Shown here: one piece after another, positions 1 through 7,942 of the stretch
How the letters are laid out: each line of letters begins with the position of its first letter
How positions within the stretch are numbered: the stretch's first letter is position 1
Notes under the pieces: generated by a model
Database searches by the model: none
The model's input: the letters and a program-made list of their open reading frames with translations, nothing else
Told to the model about the DNA's origin: nothing
Position numbers and translations under genes: made by a program
Source of the DNA: Actinocorallia herbida
Lineage (GTDB): Bacteria; Actinomycetota; Actinomycetes; Streptosporangiales; Streptosporangiaceae
DNA: 64,000 nt
Direction: 5' to 3'
NCBI RefSeq assembly: GCF_003751225.1
Contig: NZ_RJKE01000001.1
Span: 7,750,001-7,814,000 of the forward strand

Positions 1-87
1 CTGGTGCAGTGCCTCCTGCGCCATGATCGCGGGCATCCCGCCTTCGCGGGCGACGACCGGCTCGTGGAAAGTCGGAGGCTTGCTCAC
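1..87 (-). CDS. N-terminal fragment of a CDS, possibly ClpP protease subunit
   Basis: Only the first 29 codons are in the window; the gene runs off the left edge. The GTG start at 87 has a strong ribosome binding site (GGAGGAACAG) just upstream on the minus strand, and the peptide begins MSKPPTFHEPVV. The gene lies directly downstream of trigger factor on the same strand, where actinomycetes usually carry clpP1. That position is the main reason for the ClpP suggestion. The visible residues fall before any ClpP catalytic or hydrophobic-pocket motif and cannot confirm it. Confidence 0.45.
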   Translation of the reverse strand, partial: MSKPPTFHEPVVAREGGMPAIMAQEALHQ

Positions 88-260
88 CCTGTTCCTCCGT
101 AGGTGTCTAGCGTTCAGTCCCTGAACATTCGGATGCTTGGACACTAACGCGCCCCGCAGGGGGGTCACGCCATACGGGCGGTCTTTTCGCTGGCGGCGTA
201 TCCTCGCCTCTTTTACCCGGCCTGGGTTTAGCGGCGAGGGCCCCCGGCCCCTAATACGAA

Positions 261-292
261 CGCCCCGTGCTCCATTACCGGAACACGGGGCG
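261..292 (-). terminator. Hairpin between tig and the downstream gene
   Basis: CGCCCCGTG at 261-269 pairs perfectly with CACGGGGCG at 284-292 around a 14-nt loop, 21 bases past the tig stop codon. No clear T-run follows on the minus strand, so it may be an attenuating or RNA-stabilising hairpin rather than a full terminator. Confidence 0.6.
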
Positions 293-313
293 TGCGGTGA
301 TGATTCCGACCTT

Positions 314-1750
314 TTACTCCTTGGTGGAGTCCTTGTCCTCGGCGGTGGGCGCCGCGTCCTCGGCGACCTCGGCGGCGGCCTCGGCGGGGGCCTCCTCGGC
401 CTCCTCCGTCGCCTCGTCCGTCTCTCCGTTGATCTCGCGGCGCAGGCTCTCGATGTCGAGCTCGTTGCCGGCCGAGTCGCTGATCTTGACGTGCTCGACC
501 ACGAGGTTCAGCGCCTTGGAGCGCAGCACCTCCGCGACCAGCGCCGGGATCTGGTTGTTCTCGGTCAGGAACTGCGCGAGCTGCTGCGGCGGGAGGCCCA
601 TCTGCATGGCCTGGCTCACCACGTACTCGCTGAGCTCCTCGTTCTCGACGCCCAGCTCCTCGTTCACCGCGAGCTGGTCGAGGATGAAGCCGCCCCGGAC
701 CGCCTTGGCCGCGGCCTCGGCGAGCTCGGCCTCGAACTCCTCGGCGGTCTTGCCCTCTTCTTCGAGGTAGGCCTCGCGGGTCATGCCGGAGAAGCCGAGC
801 TGCTGGTCGAGCTGCTCGTTGCGGCGCTGGAGCTCGGTGTTGACCACGGACTCGGGGACCGGGATCTCGACCTTCTCCAGCAGGGCCTCCAGCGCGTTGT
901 CGCGCGCCTCGGAGATCTGGTTCAGCTTCTTCTGCCGCTCGAGGCGCTTGCGGACGTCGTCCTTGAGCTCCTCGAAGGTGTCGAACTCCGAGGCGAGCTG
1001 CGCGAACTCGTCGTCGGCCTCGGGCAGCTCCTTGACCTTCACCGTCTGGACGGTGACGGTCACGTCCGCCTCCTCGCCGGCCCGGGAGCCCGCGACGAGG
1101 GTGGACTTGAAGGTCGCGGTCTCGCCCGCGGACAGGCCCGTGACGGCCTCGTTGAGGCCGTCGATGGCGCCTTCGGCGCCGACCTCGTAGGTGAAGCCCT
1201 TGGTCGCGGCGTCCTCGACGTCCTCGCCGTCGATCGCGGCGGACAGGTCGATGGTGACGTTGTCCTTCTCGGCGGCGGCGCGCTCGACGACGGTCAGCGT
1301 CCCGAAGCGGTCGCGGAGGTTCTCGACGGTCTGCGCGATCTCCTCATCGGTGACCACGGCCTCCTCGACGGTGACGGGCAGGCCGTCGTACTCGGGGACC
1401 TCGAAGTTCGGGCGGATGTCGACCTCGGCGGTGAACTCCAGCTCCTTGCCGTCGTCCAGGCGGGTCACCTCGACCTCGGGCTGGCTGAGGACGAAGAGCT
1501 CCTTCTCCTCGATCGCCGCGCCGTACAGACCGGGCAGGGCGTCGTTCACGGCCTCCTGGAGGACCGTGCCGCGGCCGACGTACTGGTCGATGAGGGCGGC
1601 GGGCGCCTTGCCCGGGCGGAAGCCCTTGAGCCGCACCTGCTTGGCGAGCTCCTTGTAAGCCTTGTCGAGGCTCGGCTTGAGCTCTTCGAACGGAACTTCG
1701 ATGGTGAGCTTCACCCGGGTCGGGGTCAGCTCCTCGACAGCGGTCTTCAC
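314..1750 (-). CDS. tig: Trigger factor, ribosome-associated chaperone and peptidyl-prolyl isomerase
   Basis: This 478-residue protein binds at the ribosomal exit tunnel and helps nascent chains fold. The N-terminal ribosome-binding domain (about residues 1-115) holds the signature GFRPGKAP near residue 43. The FKBP-like domain follows (about 160-250), then a long helical C-terminal chaperone domain. The last 45 residues are an acidic Ala/Glu tail typical of actinobacterial trigger factors. An upstream in-frame ATG at 1852 exists, but GTG at 1750 is preferred: it has the site AAGGAGA about 9 bases upstream and begins VKTAVEEL, the family's usual N-terminus. The length fits the family. It precedes the probable clpP gene, and tRNA-Pro lies divergently upstream. 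Confidence 0.96.
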   Translation of the reverse strand: MKTAVEELTPTRVKLTIEVPFEELKPSLDKAYKELAKQVRLKGFRPGKAPAALIDQYVGRGTVLQEAVNDALPGLYGAAIEEKELFVLSQPEVEVTRLDDGKELEFTAEVDIRPNFEVPEYDGLPVTVEEAVVTDEEIAQTVENLRDRFGTLTVVERAAAEKDNVTIDLSAAIDGEDVEDAATKGFTYEVGAEGAIDGLNEAVTGLSAGETATFKSTLVAGSRAGEEADVTVTVQTVKVKELPEADDEFAQLASEFDTFEELKDDVRKRLERQKKLNQISEARDNALEALLEKVEIPVPESVVNTELQRRNEQLDQQLGFSGMTREAYLEEEGKTAEEFEAELAEAAAKAVRGGFILDQLAVNEELGVENEELSEYVVSQAMQMGLPPQQLAQFLTENNQIPALVAEVLRSKALNLVVEHVKISDSAGNELDIESLRREINGETDEATEEAEEAPAEAAAEVAEDAAPTAEDKDSTKE

Positions 1751-2044
1751 TGGGGCAGGTCTCCTTGATCCGGCGGATACACACGGCTCGGCGCGCCGGA
1801 GGCCCGTACTCATCGACGTGCCCCGCGCGGCGCGAGCGGCCGCCGGTCTCACTCGATAGATTCGGGCGGCAACACATGCCTATGCGCCGTCAAGTCTAGA
1901 GGGTGGAGCCCACCGGACGTGACATGGTCCCCCGTCCGTCAGCCCCTGCCTTCACACGAAGGCGGGCACGCGGAGATTATTGGCCCTCATGTTGGCCGCC
2001 AAGAGGGCTAGACTGGCGGCTGCTGTCTGAAATCTGACGGCAGG

Positions 2045-2118
2045 CGGGCTGTAGCGCAGCTTGGAAGCGCACTGCCTTTGGGTGGCAGGGGTCGTCGGTT
2101 CAAATCCGTCCAGCCCGA
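2045..2118 (+). tRNA. tRNA-Pro (anticodon TGG)
   Basis: A 74-nt cloverleaf. The acceptor stem CGGGCTG (2045-2051) pairs with CAGCCCG (2111-2117), with discriminator A at 2118. The D stem is GCGC/GCGC, the anticodon stem is CTGCC/GGCAG with loop TTTGGGT (anticodon TGG), and the T loop is TTCAAAT. The T stem has one T-T mismatch. CCA is not encoded. A -10-like TAGACT lies at 2009-2014. A tRNA-Pro next to tig is common in actinomycetes. Confidence 0.95.
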
Positions 2119-2126
2119 CCGCGACG

Positions 2127-2157
2127 AAAGGCCCCGGACCAGGTGTCCGGGGCCTTT
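2127..2157 (+). terminator. Rho-independent terminator of tRNA-Pro
   Basis: AAAGGCCCCGGAC (2127-2139) and GTCCGGGGCCTTT (2145-2157) form a perfect 13-bp stem with a 5-nt loop, 8 bases after the tRNA. The A/T-rich stem base makes it usable from both sides, so it may also stop transcription from narK. Confidence 0.9.
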
Positions 2158-2218
2158 CTCCGTACCGGCGCGCGGCCGCTTGCGCTCGCCCGTGCCCGCG
2201 GGCTCGCCGGCGGCTTTC

Positions 2219-3598
2219 TCAGACGCCCGCGTCGGCGAGGCTGCGCCGGTCCGGGCCGGTCTTGCGCAGGTAGGCGGCCCAGGTGAGGACCACGCAGACG
2301 CAGTAGAAGGCCGCGAGGACCAGCAGCGCCGGGACCACCGACTTGGCTTCGGTCAGCGAGATCCGGAAGGTCTGCTGGATGAGGACGCCGCCCAGGGCGC
2401 CCACCGCCGAGGAGATCCCGATCGCGGCGGCGGCCTTGCGGCGGGCGGTGGCGACCGCCGACTCGACCGCGGTGCCGTCGGCCTCGTCGATCCCCTCCAG
2501 CGCCTTCCTGCGGAAGATCGCCGGGATCATCTTGTAGGTCGAGCCGTTGCCGATGCCGGTCGTGGCGAAGACCAGCAGGAAGGCCGCGAGGAACAGGCCC
2601 CAACTCCCGGCGTTCACCGCGAACCAGACCGCCGCGATGCCGGCCGCCATGACCAGGAAGTTCCAGAACGTCACCCGGGCGCCGCCGATCCGGTCGGCGA
2701 GCAGGCCGCCGATCGGCCGGGCCACCGAACCGACGAGCGCGCCCAGCCAGATGAAGTGGGCCGCCTGGACCTCGGGGAACTGGTTCTTGATCAGCACGCC
2801 GAAGGAGAACGAGTACCCGATGAACGACCCGAAGGTGCCGATGTAGAGGATCGACATGATCATCGTGTGCCGCTCGCGGGAGATCCGGCCCATCTCGCGG
2901 ATCGTGTAGGCGCTCGTCGCCGTCCGCAGGTTGTTCATGAAGAAGTACGCGCCGGCCGCGGCCACCAGGACCAGCGGCATCCACACCCAGCCGACCGCGA
3001 CGAGGCCGAACGCGACGATCAGCGGCGGCATCGTCAGCTGGGTGACGCTGGTGCCGATGTTGCCGCCCGCGGCGTTCAGGCCGAGCGGGAGGCCCTGCTT
3101 GTGGCTCGGGTAGTAGTGGGTGATGTTGGACATGGACGACGCGAAGTTGCCGCCGCCCAGGCCCGTCGTCGCCGCGATGAGCAGCAGCGCCCAGAACGGG
3201 AGGTCGGGGTTGCCGATCGCGTAGACGAACAGCGCGCACGGGATCAGCAGCAGCGTCGCGCTGATGATCGTGAAGTTCCGGCCGCCGAAGCGCGCGGGGC
3301 CGAAGGTGTACGGGACGCGCATGAAAGCGCCGACGAGGTTCGGCACCGTCGTCAGCCAGAGCTGCTGCCCGACGTCAAGGGTCACCCCGACCTTGCCGAG
3401 GTTGATCACCGCGATGCTCCAGAGCAGCCAGACGCAGAAGCCCAGGTGCTCGGTCACGATCGACCAGACGAGATTGCGGCGCGCGACGGCCTTGCCCGTG
3501 GTGTTCCAGAAGACCTCGTCGTCGGGCGCCCAGTGCTCGATCCAACGCCCGCCGGCGGCCGGCGCCGCCTCGGGCTTCTGTGCGGTCAGAGCGGACAT
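2219..3598 (-). CDS. narK: NarK-type nitrate/nitrite transporter (MFS, NNP family)
   Basis: This 459-residue inner-membrane protein has about 12 hydrophobic segments and belongs to the nitrate/nitrite porter branch of the major facilitator superfamily. The NNP signature GLGGGNFASSMSNI is present near residue 148, and a second glycine-rich segment (NAAGGNIGTSV) lies near residue 178. An N-terminal cytoplasmic stretch of about 40 residues (WAPDDEVFWNTTGK) is typical of actinobacterial NarK. It should import nitrate or exchange nitrate for nitrite. No nitrate reductase gene is next to it, so its metabolic partner lies elsewhere. It is monocistronic: tRNA-Pro and its terminator lie downstream, and a long regulatory gap lies upstream. 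Confidence 0.92.
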   Translation of the reverse strand: MSALTAQKPEAAPAAGGRWIEHWAPDDEVFWNTTGKAVARRNLVWSIVTEHLGFCVWLLWSIAVINLGKVGVTLDVGQQLWLTTVPNLVGAFMRVPYTFGPARFGGRNFTIISATLLLIPCALFVYAIGNPDLPFWALLLIAATTGLGGGNFASSMSNITHYYPSHKQGLPLGLNAAGGNIGTSVTQLTMPPLIVAFGLVAVGWVWMPLVLVAAAGAYFFMNNLRTATSAYTIREMGRISRERHTMIMSILYIGTFGSFIGYSFSFGVLIKNQFPEVQAAHFIWLGALVGSVARPIGGLLADRIGGARVTFWNFLVMAAGIAAVWFAVNAGSWGLFLAAFLLVFATTGIGNGSTYKMIPAIFRRKALEGIDEADGTAVESAVATARRKAAAAIGISSAVGALGGVLIQQTFRISLTEAKSVVPALLVLAAFYCVCVVLTWAAYLRKTGPDRRSLADAGV

Positions 3599-3973
3599 GC
3601 CCTGCCTCCCTGCTGCTCGGATGGGGGTATCCCGGTAATCCGGTACAGGTCAGGACGGTAGGTAGCCTGCAAAAGCCCGCTGTTGCCGGTACGTCAAACC
3701 CCGATTACCTGTCGCGCACATCCGGCTCCCCGCCGATGTCAACTCACCCCGCAGGGGGTGCGATCCGATCGTGCGCAGGGCTTAACCGTGCCGTTACACG
3801 GATGTGAAACGACGGCAGTGCACACCCGGTTGGGTGGTTCCGGACACTCCGGAACCCTCGCGGGACCGGTGCCGGTTCGACCGGGGGCCGCTTTGTCCCC
3901 CGGCCGATCTTGCGCCAGGGTGAGCTCTTCAAGCTCTCGATCAACCTAGTAAGGACCCGCGAGGAGGGGCCAA
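3599..3973. promoter_or_regulatory. Divergent intergenic region between narK and khtT-like gene
   Basis: These 375 bases must hold the promoters for narK (leftward) and the antiporter pair (rightward). The only strong structure I see is a perfect inverted repeat, GGTTCCGGA (3836-3844) and TCCGGAACC (3848-3856), with a 3-nt loop. It lacks a T-run and sits 118 bases before the khtT-like start, so an operator or attenuator is more likely than a terminator. No gene is evident. Confidence 0.4.
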
Positions 3974-4450
3974 GTGGACGTGGAACAGACGGCGTTGCCC
4001 GGCATCGGGCTGCGTCATGAGTTCACCACCCGGGCCGGCCGCCGGATCGGGGTCGTGTCCTATCGGACGGGGCGGCGTGATCTCGTCGTCTACGACCCCC
4101 AGGATCCCGACCGCGTCTGCGAGACGGTGAAACTCAACGACGAGGAGGCCGACGCGCTCGTCGAGCTGCTCGGCGCGCCCCGGATCGTGGCGCGGCTCAA
4201 CGCCCTGCACCGCGAGGTCGAGGGGCTCGTCAGCCTTCAGGTCCCCGTCTCCGCGCAGTGGGCCGGCCGTCCGATGGGCGACGCCCAGGTACGGACCCAG
4301 ACCGGAGCGTCCATTGTGGCCATCGTCCGGTCGGGCCAGGTGAACGCCTCGCCCGCCCCGGACTTCGTCTTCGCCGCCCAGGACGTCGTGGTCGTCGTCG
4401 GCAGTCCGGAGAGCACCGAGGCCGCCGGGCACATCCTGGCCGGCGGATAG
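3974..4450 (+). CDS. KhtT-like regulatory subunit of cation/proton antiporter (TrkA-C/RCK_C domain)
   Basis: A 158-residue soluble protein. The first 75 residues form a small domain that starts after GIGLRHEFTTRAGRRIGVVSYR. Residues about 80-155 form an RCK_C (TrkA-C) ligand-binding domain ending DVVVVVGSPE. In the KhtTU family this subunit binds the membrane antiporter and gates potassium/proton exchange in response to nucleotides and pH. The GTG start follows GAGGAGG. The antiporter subunit begins only 7 bases after its stop, so the two are almost certainly co-transcribed and translated together. The ligand cannot be read from sequence. Confidence 0.87.
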   Translation: MDVEQTALPGIGLRHEFTTRAGRRIGVVSYRTGRRDLVVYDPQDPDRVCETVKLNDEEADALVELLGAPRIVARLNALHREVEGLVSLQVPVSAQWAGRPMGDAQVRTQTGASIVAIVRSGQVNASPAPDFVFAAQDVVVVVGSPESTEAAGHILAGG

Positions 4451-4457
4451 GAGCGGC

Positions 4458-5672
4458 GTGCACGAAATCGCAATACTCTTCCTCGAACTCGGGGCGGTGA
4501 TCCTCGGGCTCGGGATACTCGGCTCGTTCGCGCTCCGCGCGGGAATCTCCCCCATCCCCCTCTACCTCCTCGCGGGCCTGTGCTTCGGACACGGCGGCTT
4601 CGTGCCCCTGGCCACCAGCGAGGAGTTCATCCACACGGCGTCGGAGATCGGCGTCATCCTCCTGCTGCTCACCCTGGGCCTGGAGTACAACGCCGACGAA
4701 CTGCTCACCAGCCTCAAGGGCAACGCCCGGGGCGGCATCGTCGACCTGGTGCTCAACGCCGCGCCCGGCGCGATCGTCGCGCTGCTGCTCGGCTGGGGCT
4801 GGGTCGCCGCCGTCGCCATGGCGGGCGTCACCTACGCGACGTCGTCGGGCATCACCGCCAAGGTGCTGTCGGACCTCGGCTGGATCGGTAACCGCGAGAC
4901 CCCCGTGGTGCTGTCGCTGCTGGTCTTCGAAGACCTCACGATGGCGCTGTACCTCCCGATCCTCACCGCGATCCTCGCGGGCGTCTCCTTCGCCACGGGC
5001 GCGGGGACCGTCGCGATCGCGCTCGGCACCGTCAGCGTCGTGCTCGTGGTGTCGCTGAAGTTCGGCAACTACATCGAGGCGTTCGTCAAGAGCCCGAACT
5101 CCGAGGTGCTGCTGCTGAAGGTGTTCGGCCTGACGCTGCTGGTCGCGGGCATCGCCCAGCAGCTCCAGGTGTCGGCGGCGGTCGGCGCGTTCCTCGTCGG
5201 GATCGCGCTGTCGGGCGAGCTCGCGCACGAGGCGCAGGCGCTGCTCGCCCCGCTGCGCGACCTGTTCGCCGCGGTGTTCTTCGTCTTCTTCGGCCTGAAC
5301 ACCGACCCGGCGACGATCCTGCCGGTGGCCGGGATCGCCGTCCTGCTGGCGTTCGTCAGCATCGTCACCAAGCTGCTCACCGGCAACTACGCGGCCAAGC
5401 GGGCCGGGATCGGCCGGGCCGGACGAGCCCGCGCCGGCATCGCGCTCGTCCCGCGAGGCGAGTTCAACATCGTCATCGCGGGCCTCGCCGTCGCCGCCGG
5501 CGCGCATCCGGACCTGGGCCCGCTCGCCGCGGGCTACGTCCTGATCCTCGCGGCCTTCGGACCGCTCGCGGCCCGGATGCTCCAGCCGCTCATCACCGCC
5601 CTGGCCGACCACCCGGAGGAGAAGCTCATCGCGATCTTCCGGATGCGACGGAGCTCCGCCCAGGAGCGGTGA
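4458..5672 (+). CDS. KhtU-like cation/proton antiporter membrane subunit (CPA2 family)
   Basis: A 404-residue integral membrane protein with 11-13 hydrophobic segments and CPA2 (Na+/H+ exchanger, PF00999) features, including GYVLILAAFGPLAARM near the C-terminus. It lacks the long cytoplasmic RCK/TrkA-N extension of KefB/KefC, as expected when regulation comes from a separate KhtT-like subunit encoded just upstream. It probably exports K+ (or another monovalent cation) in exchange for protons. The GTG start at 4458 follows GGAG. Its last 47 bases overlap the tail of the convergent gene at 5626-6597. Confidence 0.88.
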   Translation: MHEIAILFLELGAVILGLGILGSFALRAGISPIPLYLLAGLCFGHGGFVPLATSEEFIHTASEIGVILLLLTLGLEYNADELLTSLKGNARGGIVDLVLNAAPGAIVALLLGWGWVAAVAMAGVTYATSSGITAKVLSDLGWIGNRETPVVLSLLVFEDLTMALYLPILTAILAGVSFATGAGTVAIALGTVSVVLVVSLKFGNYIEAFVKSPNSEVLLLKVFGLTLLVAGIAQQLQVSAAVGAFLVGIALSGELAHEAQALLAPLRDLFAAVFFVFFGLNTDPATILPVAGIAVLLAFVSIVTKLLTGNYAAKRAGIGRAGRARAGIALVPRGEFNIVIAGLAVAAGAHPDLGPLAAGYVLILAAFGPLAARMLQPLITALADHPEEKLIAIFRMRRSSAQER

Positions 5673-6597
5673 CGCCCGCGCCACGCGGTCCCGCCTGCAC
5701 CGGCGGGGCCGCGGCGCGCCGCCCCTCGTGCCGGGGCAGCAGCAGCACCGCGTACAGCGCGAGGAGCATCCCCCCGGCCAGCAGGCCGAGCCACACCGGA
5801 TCGTCCGGCCATGGCTCCCCGTACAGCAGCGTCGCCGAGGCCACGAGGTGGAGCTTGCCGACGACGTTCATCACCGCGACGACGATGATGAGCCTCCTTT
5901 CCTGGAGGCCGATGTGCAGCAGGCCGAGGCCGAGCGCCCCCGCCAGGACGAACAGGTACGGGTACGGGGTCGCGAGCAGGCCCGTCAGATCGTCCGGGAT
6001 GTAGGGGATCACCCCGATGCCCATGACCTCCGCGGTGCCCAGGAGCACCCCCGCGCCGATCCCGTAGGCGACGCCGGTGGTCCGCCGCGTGTGCCGTCCC
6101 TCGACCTTCCGGTCGCGCATGCAGAACAGCCACAGCGGCAGCAGGATCGACACCAGCACCGCGAGCGTGAACGACCAGGCGGCGGGGCTCGGTGGCGCCG
6201 ACGCCCCGCGCGAGGCGATCGCCCCGTACCCCTGGCTCGCGGGCAGCGCCAGCAGAGCCAGCGTCCCGAGCAGCAGCGCCAGCACACGCCCTTCCCTGCC
6301 GCTCACCCGTTCGCCGAACCCCGAGACGCCCACGATGAGCACCAGCACGAGCCCGCACATGTAAGTCGGCAGCAGCACCGCGACCGGTGCCGTGTCCACC
6401 GCGAACGCCGCCACGACCGTCCCGCTCAGCACCGTGACCAGCCCGACCAGCCACGGCAGGCTCGTCACCAGCCTCCCCGCCGCCTGAAACGGCCGGCGCG
6501 CCGTCAACGGCGGCAGCTCGCCACCGGTCGCCTTGAAGATCGAGAATCCGATCAGATAAATGACATGCGCACCGCACGCCAGCAACACAGCCTGCAT
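5626..6597 (-). CDS. Multi-pass membrane protein of unknown function (DMT/EamA-like)
   Basis: A 323-residue protein with about ten hydrophobic helices arranged as two halves of roughly five. This resembles drug/metabolite transporter (EamA) proteins, but I see no diagnostic motif. The ATG start at 6597 is preceded by GGAGGAACCA on the minus strand. The C-terminal 40 residues are Arg/Ala/Pro-rich and overlap the 3' end of the antiporter gene (5626-5672), with no terminator between the two. The family is often found in actinomycetes as an uncharacterised membrane protein. No substrate can be assigned. Confidence 0.75.
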   Translation of the reverse strand: MQAVLLACGAHVIYLIGFSIFKATGGELPPLTARRPFQAAGRLVTSLPWLVGLVTVLSGTVVAAFAVDTAPVAVLLPTYMCGLVLVLIVGVSGFGERVSGREGRVLALLLGTLALLALPASQGYGAIASRGASAPPSPAAWSFTLAVLVSILLPLWLFCMRDRKVEGRHTRRTTGVAYGIGAGVLLGTAEVMGIGVIPYIPDDLTGLLATPYPYLFVLAGALGLGLLHIGLQERRLIIVVAVMNVVGKLHLVASATLLYGEPWPDDPVWLGLLAGGMLLALYAVLLLPRHEGRRAAAPPVQAGPRGAGVTAPGRSSVASGRSR

Positions 6598-6659
6598 TGG
6601 TTCCTCCGAGGGGGTGGATCAGGAGGTCCAGAAGTAGTCACATGGTCACACGCCCCACC

Positions 6660-6895
6660 GACAAAACTGCACGCACCCATGCCAAGGACTCCCACCCCTT
6701 TTTCATCACCACCGGACAATCCACAGACCCCCGACCCTCCAGTCAACCCCCGAGTCCACCCCTCAAGACGAACGCATGAGTAGCCCACCCCACCCCCAAC
6801 CAGCAAAAACACCCCCACCCCTCCCCACGACCCCCCCACCACACCCCCGCCCCCTCCGCTCCCTCCCCCACTTACCACCCACCCACCAAAACCCT
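6660..6895. other. Strongly strand-biased C-rich intergenic tract (G-quadruplex-prone minus strand)
   Basis: From about 6660 the plus strand becomes nearly G-free and C-rich, with many CCC to CCCCCCC runs, densest at 6785-6880. The minus strand therefore carries many closely spaced G runs of 3-7. There is no convincing gene: the open minus frame at 6552-6929 encodes a Gly-rich sequence with no credible start. The tract lies just upstream of tRNA-Gly. Confidence 0.7.
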
Positions 6896-6931
6896 GTACG
6901 CTGTCCCGGTACGCCCCCAAGGGCGCCACAC

Positions 6932-7002
6932 GCGGATGTAGCTCAATGGTAGAGCCCTAGTCTTCCAAACTAGCTACGCGGGTTCGATTCCCGTCATCCG
7001 CT
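6932..7002 (+). tRNA. tRNA-Gly (anticodon TCC)
   Basis: A 71-nt cloverleaf. Acceptor GCGGATG (6932-6938) pairs with CATCCGC (6995-7001), with discriminator T at 7002. The anticodon stem is CTAGT/ACTAG with loop CTTCCAA (anticodon TCC), and the T arm is GCGGG-TTCGATT-CCCGT. CCA is not encoded. Confidence 0.96.
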
Positions 7003-7011
7003 CCGAGCAGC

Positions 7012-7051
7012 AAAGGCCCAGGTCGGAGACCCTTTCTCAGACCGGGCCTTT
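7012..7051 (+). terminator. Terminator of tRNA-Gly
   Basis: AAAGGCCCaGGTC (from 7012) pairs with GACCGGGCCTTT (ending 7051) with one bulged base, and the T-rich TCTTCTTTCC follows. It begins 9 bases after the tRNA. Confidence 0.85.
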
Positions 7052-7765
7052 CTTCTTTCCCGGGATCGGTGTGCGCGTGGGCGTCCCAGTCGGGGCTTTC
7101 GCAGGGGGGACGTGGCACGGGTGATCTTCCCGTCGTCGCGGGTGACGCTCCATTCGCACTGCTTGTCCTGCAGGTCGTGGTCGGCGTCGGCGTGTGTGCC
7201 CGGTGTTGCGGGTCGCTGATCGGCGAGATCTCGACCAGGCTCGGAAGGCGGTCCGTGCACGGTGGCCTCGACCGCGTCGGACTCCGTCGGGGTCCCGGCG
7301 AGGTCGTGGAACTGGGACCGAGGGCCGTCGTGCGGCGCCGTGTGCTCGTCCGGGCCCCTGATGGCCGCGCCGACGGTGTCGGAGAGGAAGGTGCGCCATG
7401 CCGTCCGGCCGGCCTCGTCGAGGTCGGTGAGTCCTCCGGGCGGGCCGTAGGCGTCGATGGTGCCCGTGGTCGTCGTAGTCGGCGAAGGCGCGGGGCGTGC
7501 CGATCCTCATGGTGATCGCGGCCAGGTCCGCGTCCAGGCGACCGCCGAAGACGGTCCGCCATGTGTCGCCGGGCAGCGCCCGGTTCGCGGCGAACTCCTG
7601 CTCCGTGCCGTGCTCCGGAAGGGATCGGGCCGCCGCGGCGGCCCTGGCGGCCGGCCGTGGCCCGTCCCTCGGGCGGCCGGCGCCTGCCATCGCTTCGAGT
7701 TCTGCCGTGAGGGGACGGCCCGCACGGCCGGTCGCCCGTGTGTGCTGGTCGGTCTCTTCCCGCAT
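7052..7765 (-). pseudogene. Decayed, multiply frameshifted gene of unknown family
   Basis: No single frame is convincing, but codons with high G/C at the third position switch frame repeatedly along the minus strand. One frame starts at the ATG at 7765 (MREETDQHT) and runs to about 7465 (FADYDDHG). The next carries TIDAYGPPGGLTDLDEAGR (about 7465-7405). A third carries TAWRTFLSDTVGAAIRG. The coding-like signal then alternates again (LPSLVEISPISDP, then QCEWSVTRDDGKIT near 7145). Each switch fits a small indel. I do not recognise the family. The remnant ends near the tRNA-Gly terminator, and its start faces away from the kinase gene at 7943. Sequencing error is the alternative, but four separate shifts make that unlikely. 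Confidence 0.5.
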
Positions 7766-7942
7766 AGGCCTGGGGTCAACGGATGCGACGATGAGCGACG
7801 CCGAGGAGGGATATGGACGGAGATGGTGGGCGGCGGGGGTGGAACGGGTGCGTCGGTGTGAATCGGCGTTGTACGGTCGCGAACGGCCGACGTGGGTTGC
7901 GCGTCGGAGAAGGCGGTTCGGTGGCTTAGGGGGAGGCTCGGG

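Noticed and set aside
137-1768. 543-residue plus-strand ORF over tig
   Set aside because: It is antisense to a full-length trigger factor; Leu/Gly/Arg-rich with no domain. A typical high-GC shadow ORF.
6552-6929. 125-residue Gly-rich minus-strand ORF
   Set aside because: It translates the C-rich tract, overlaps the start of the membrane-protein gene, and has no binding site.
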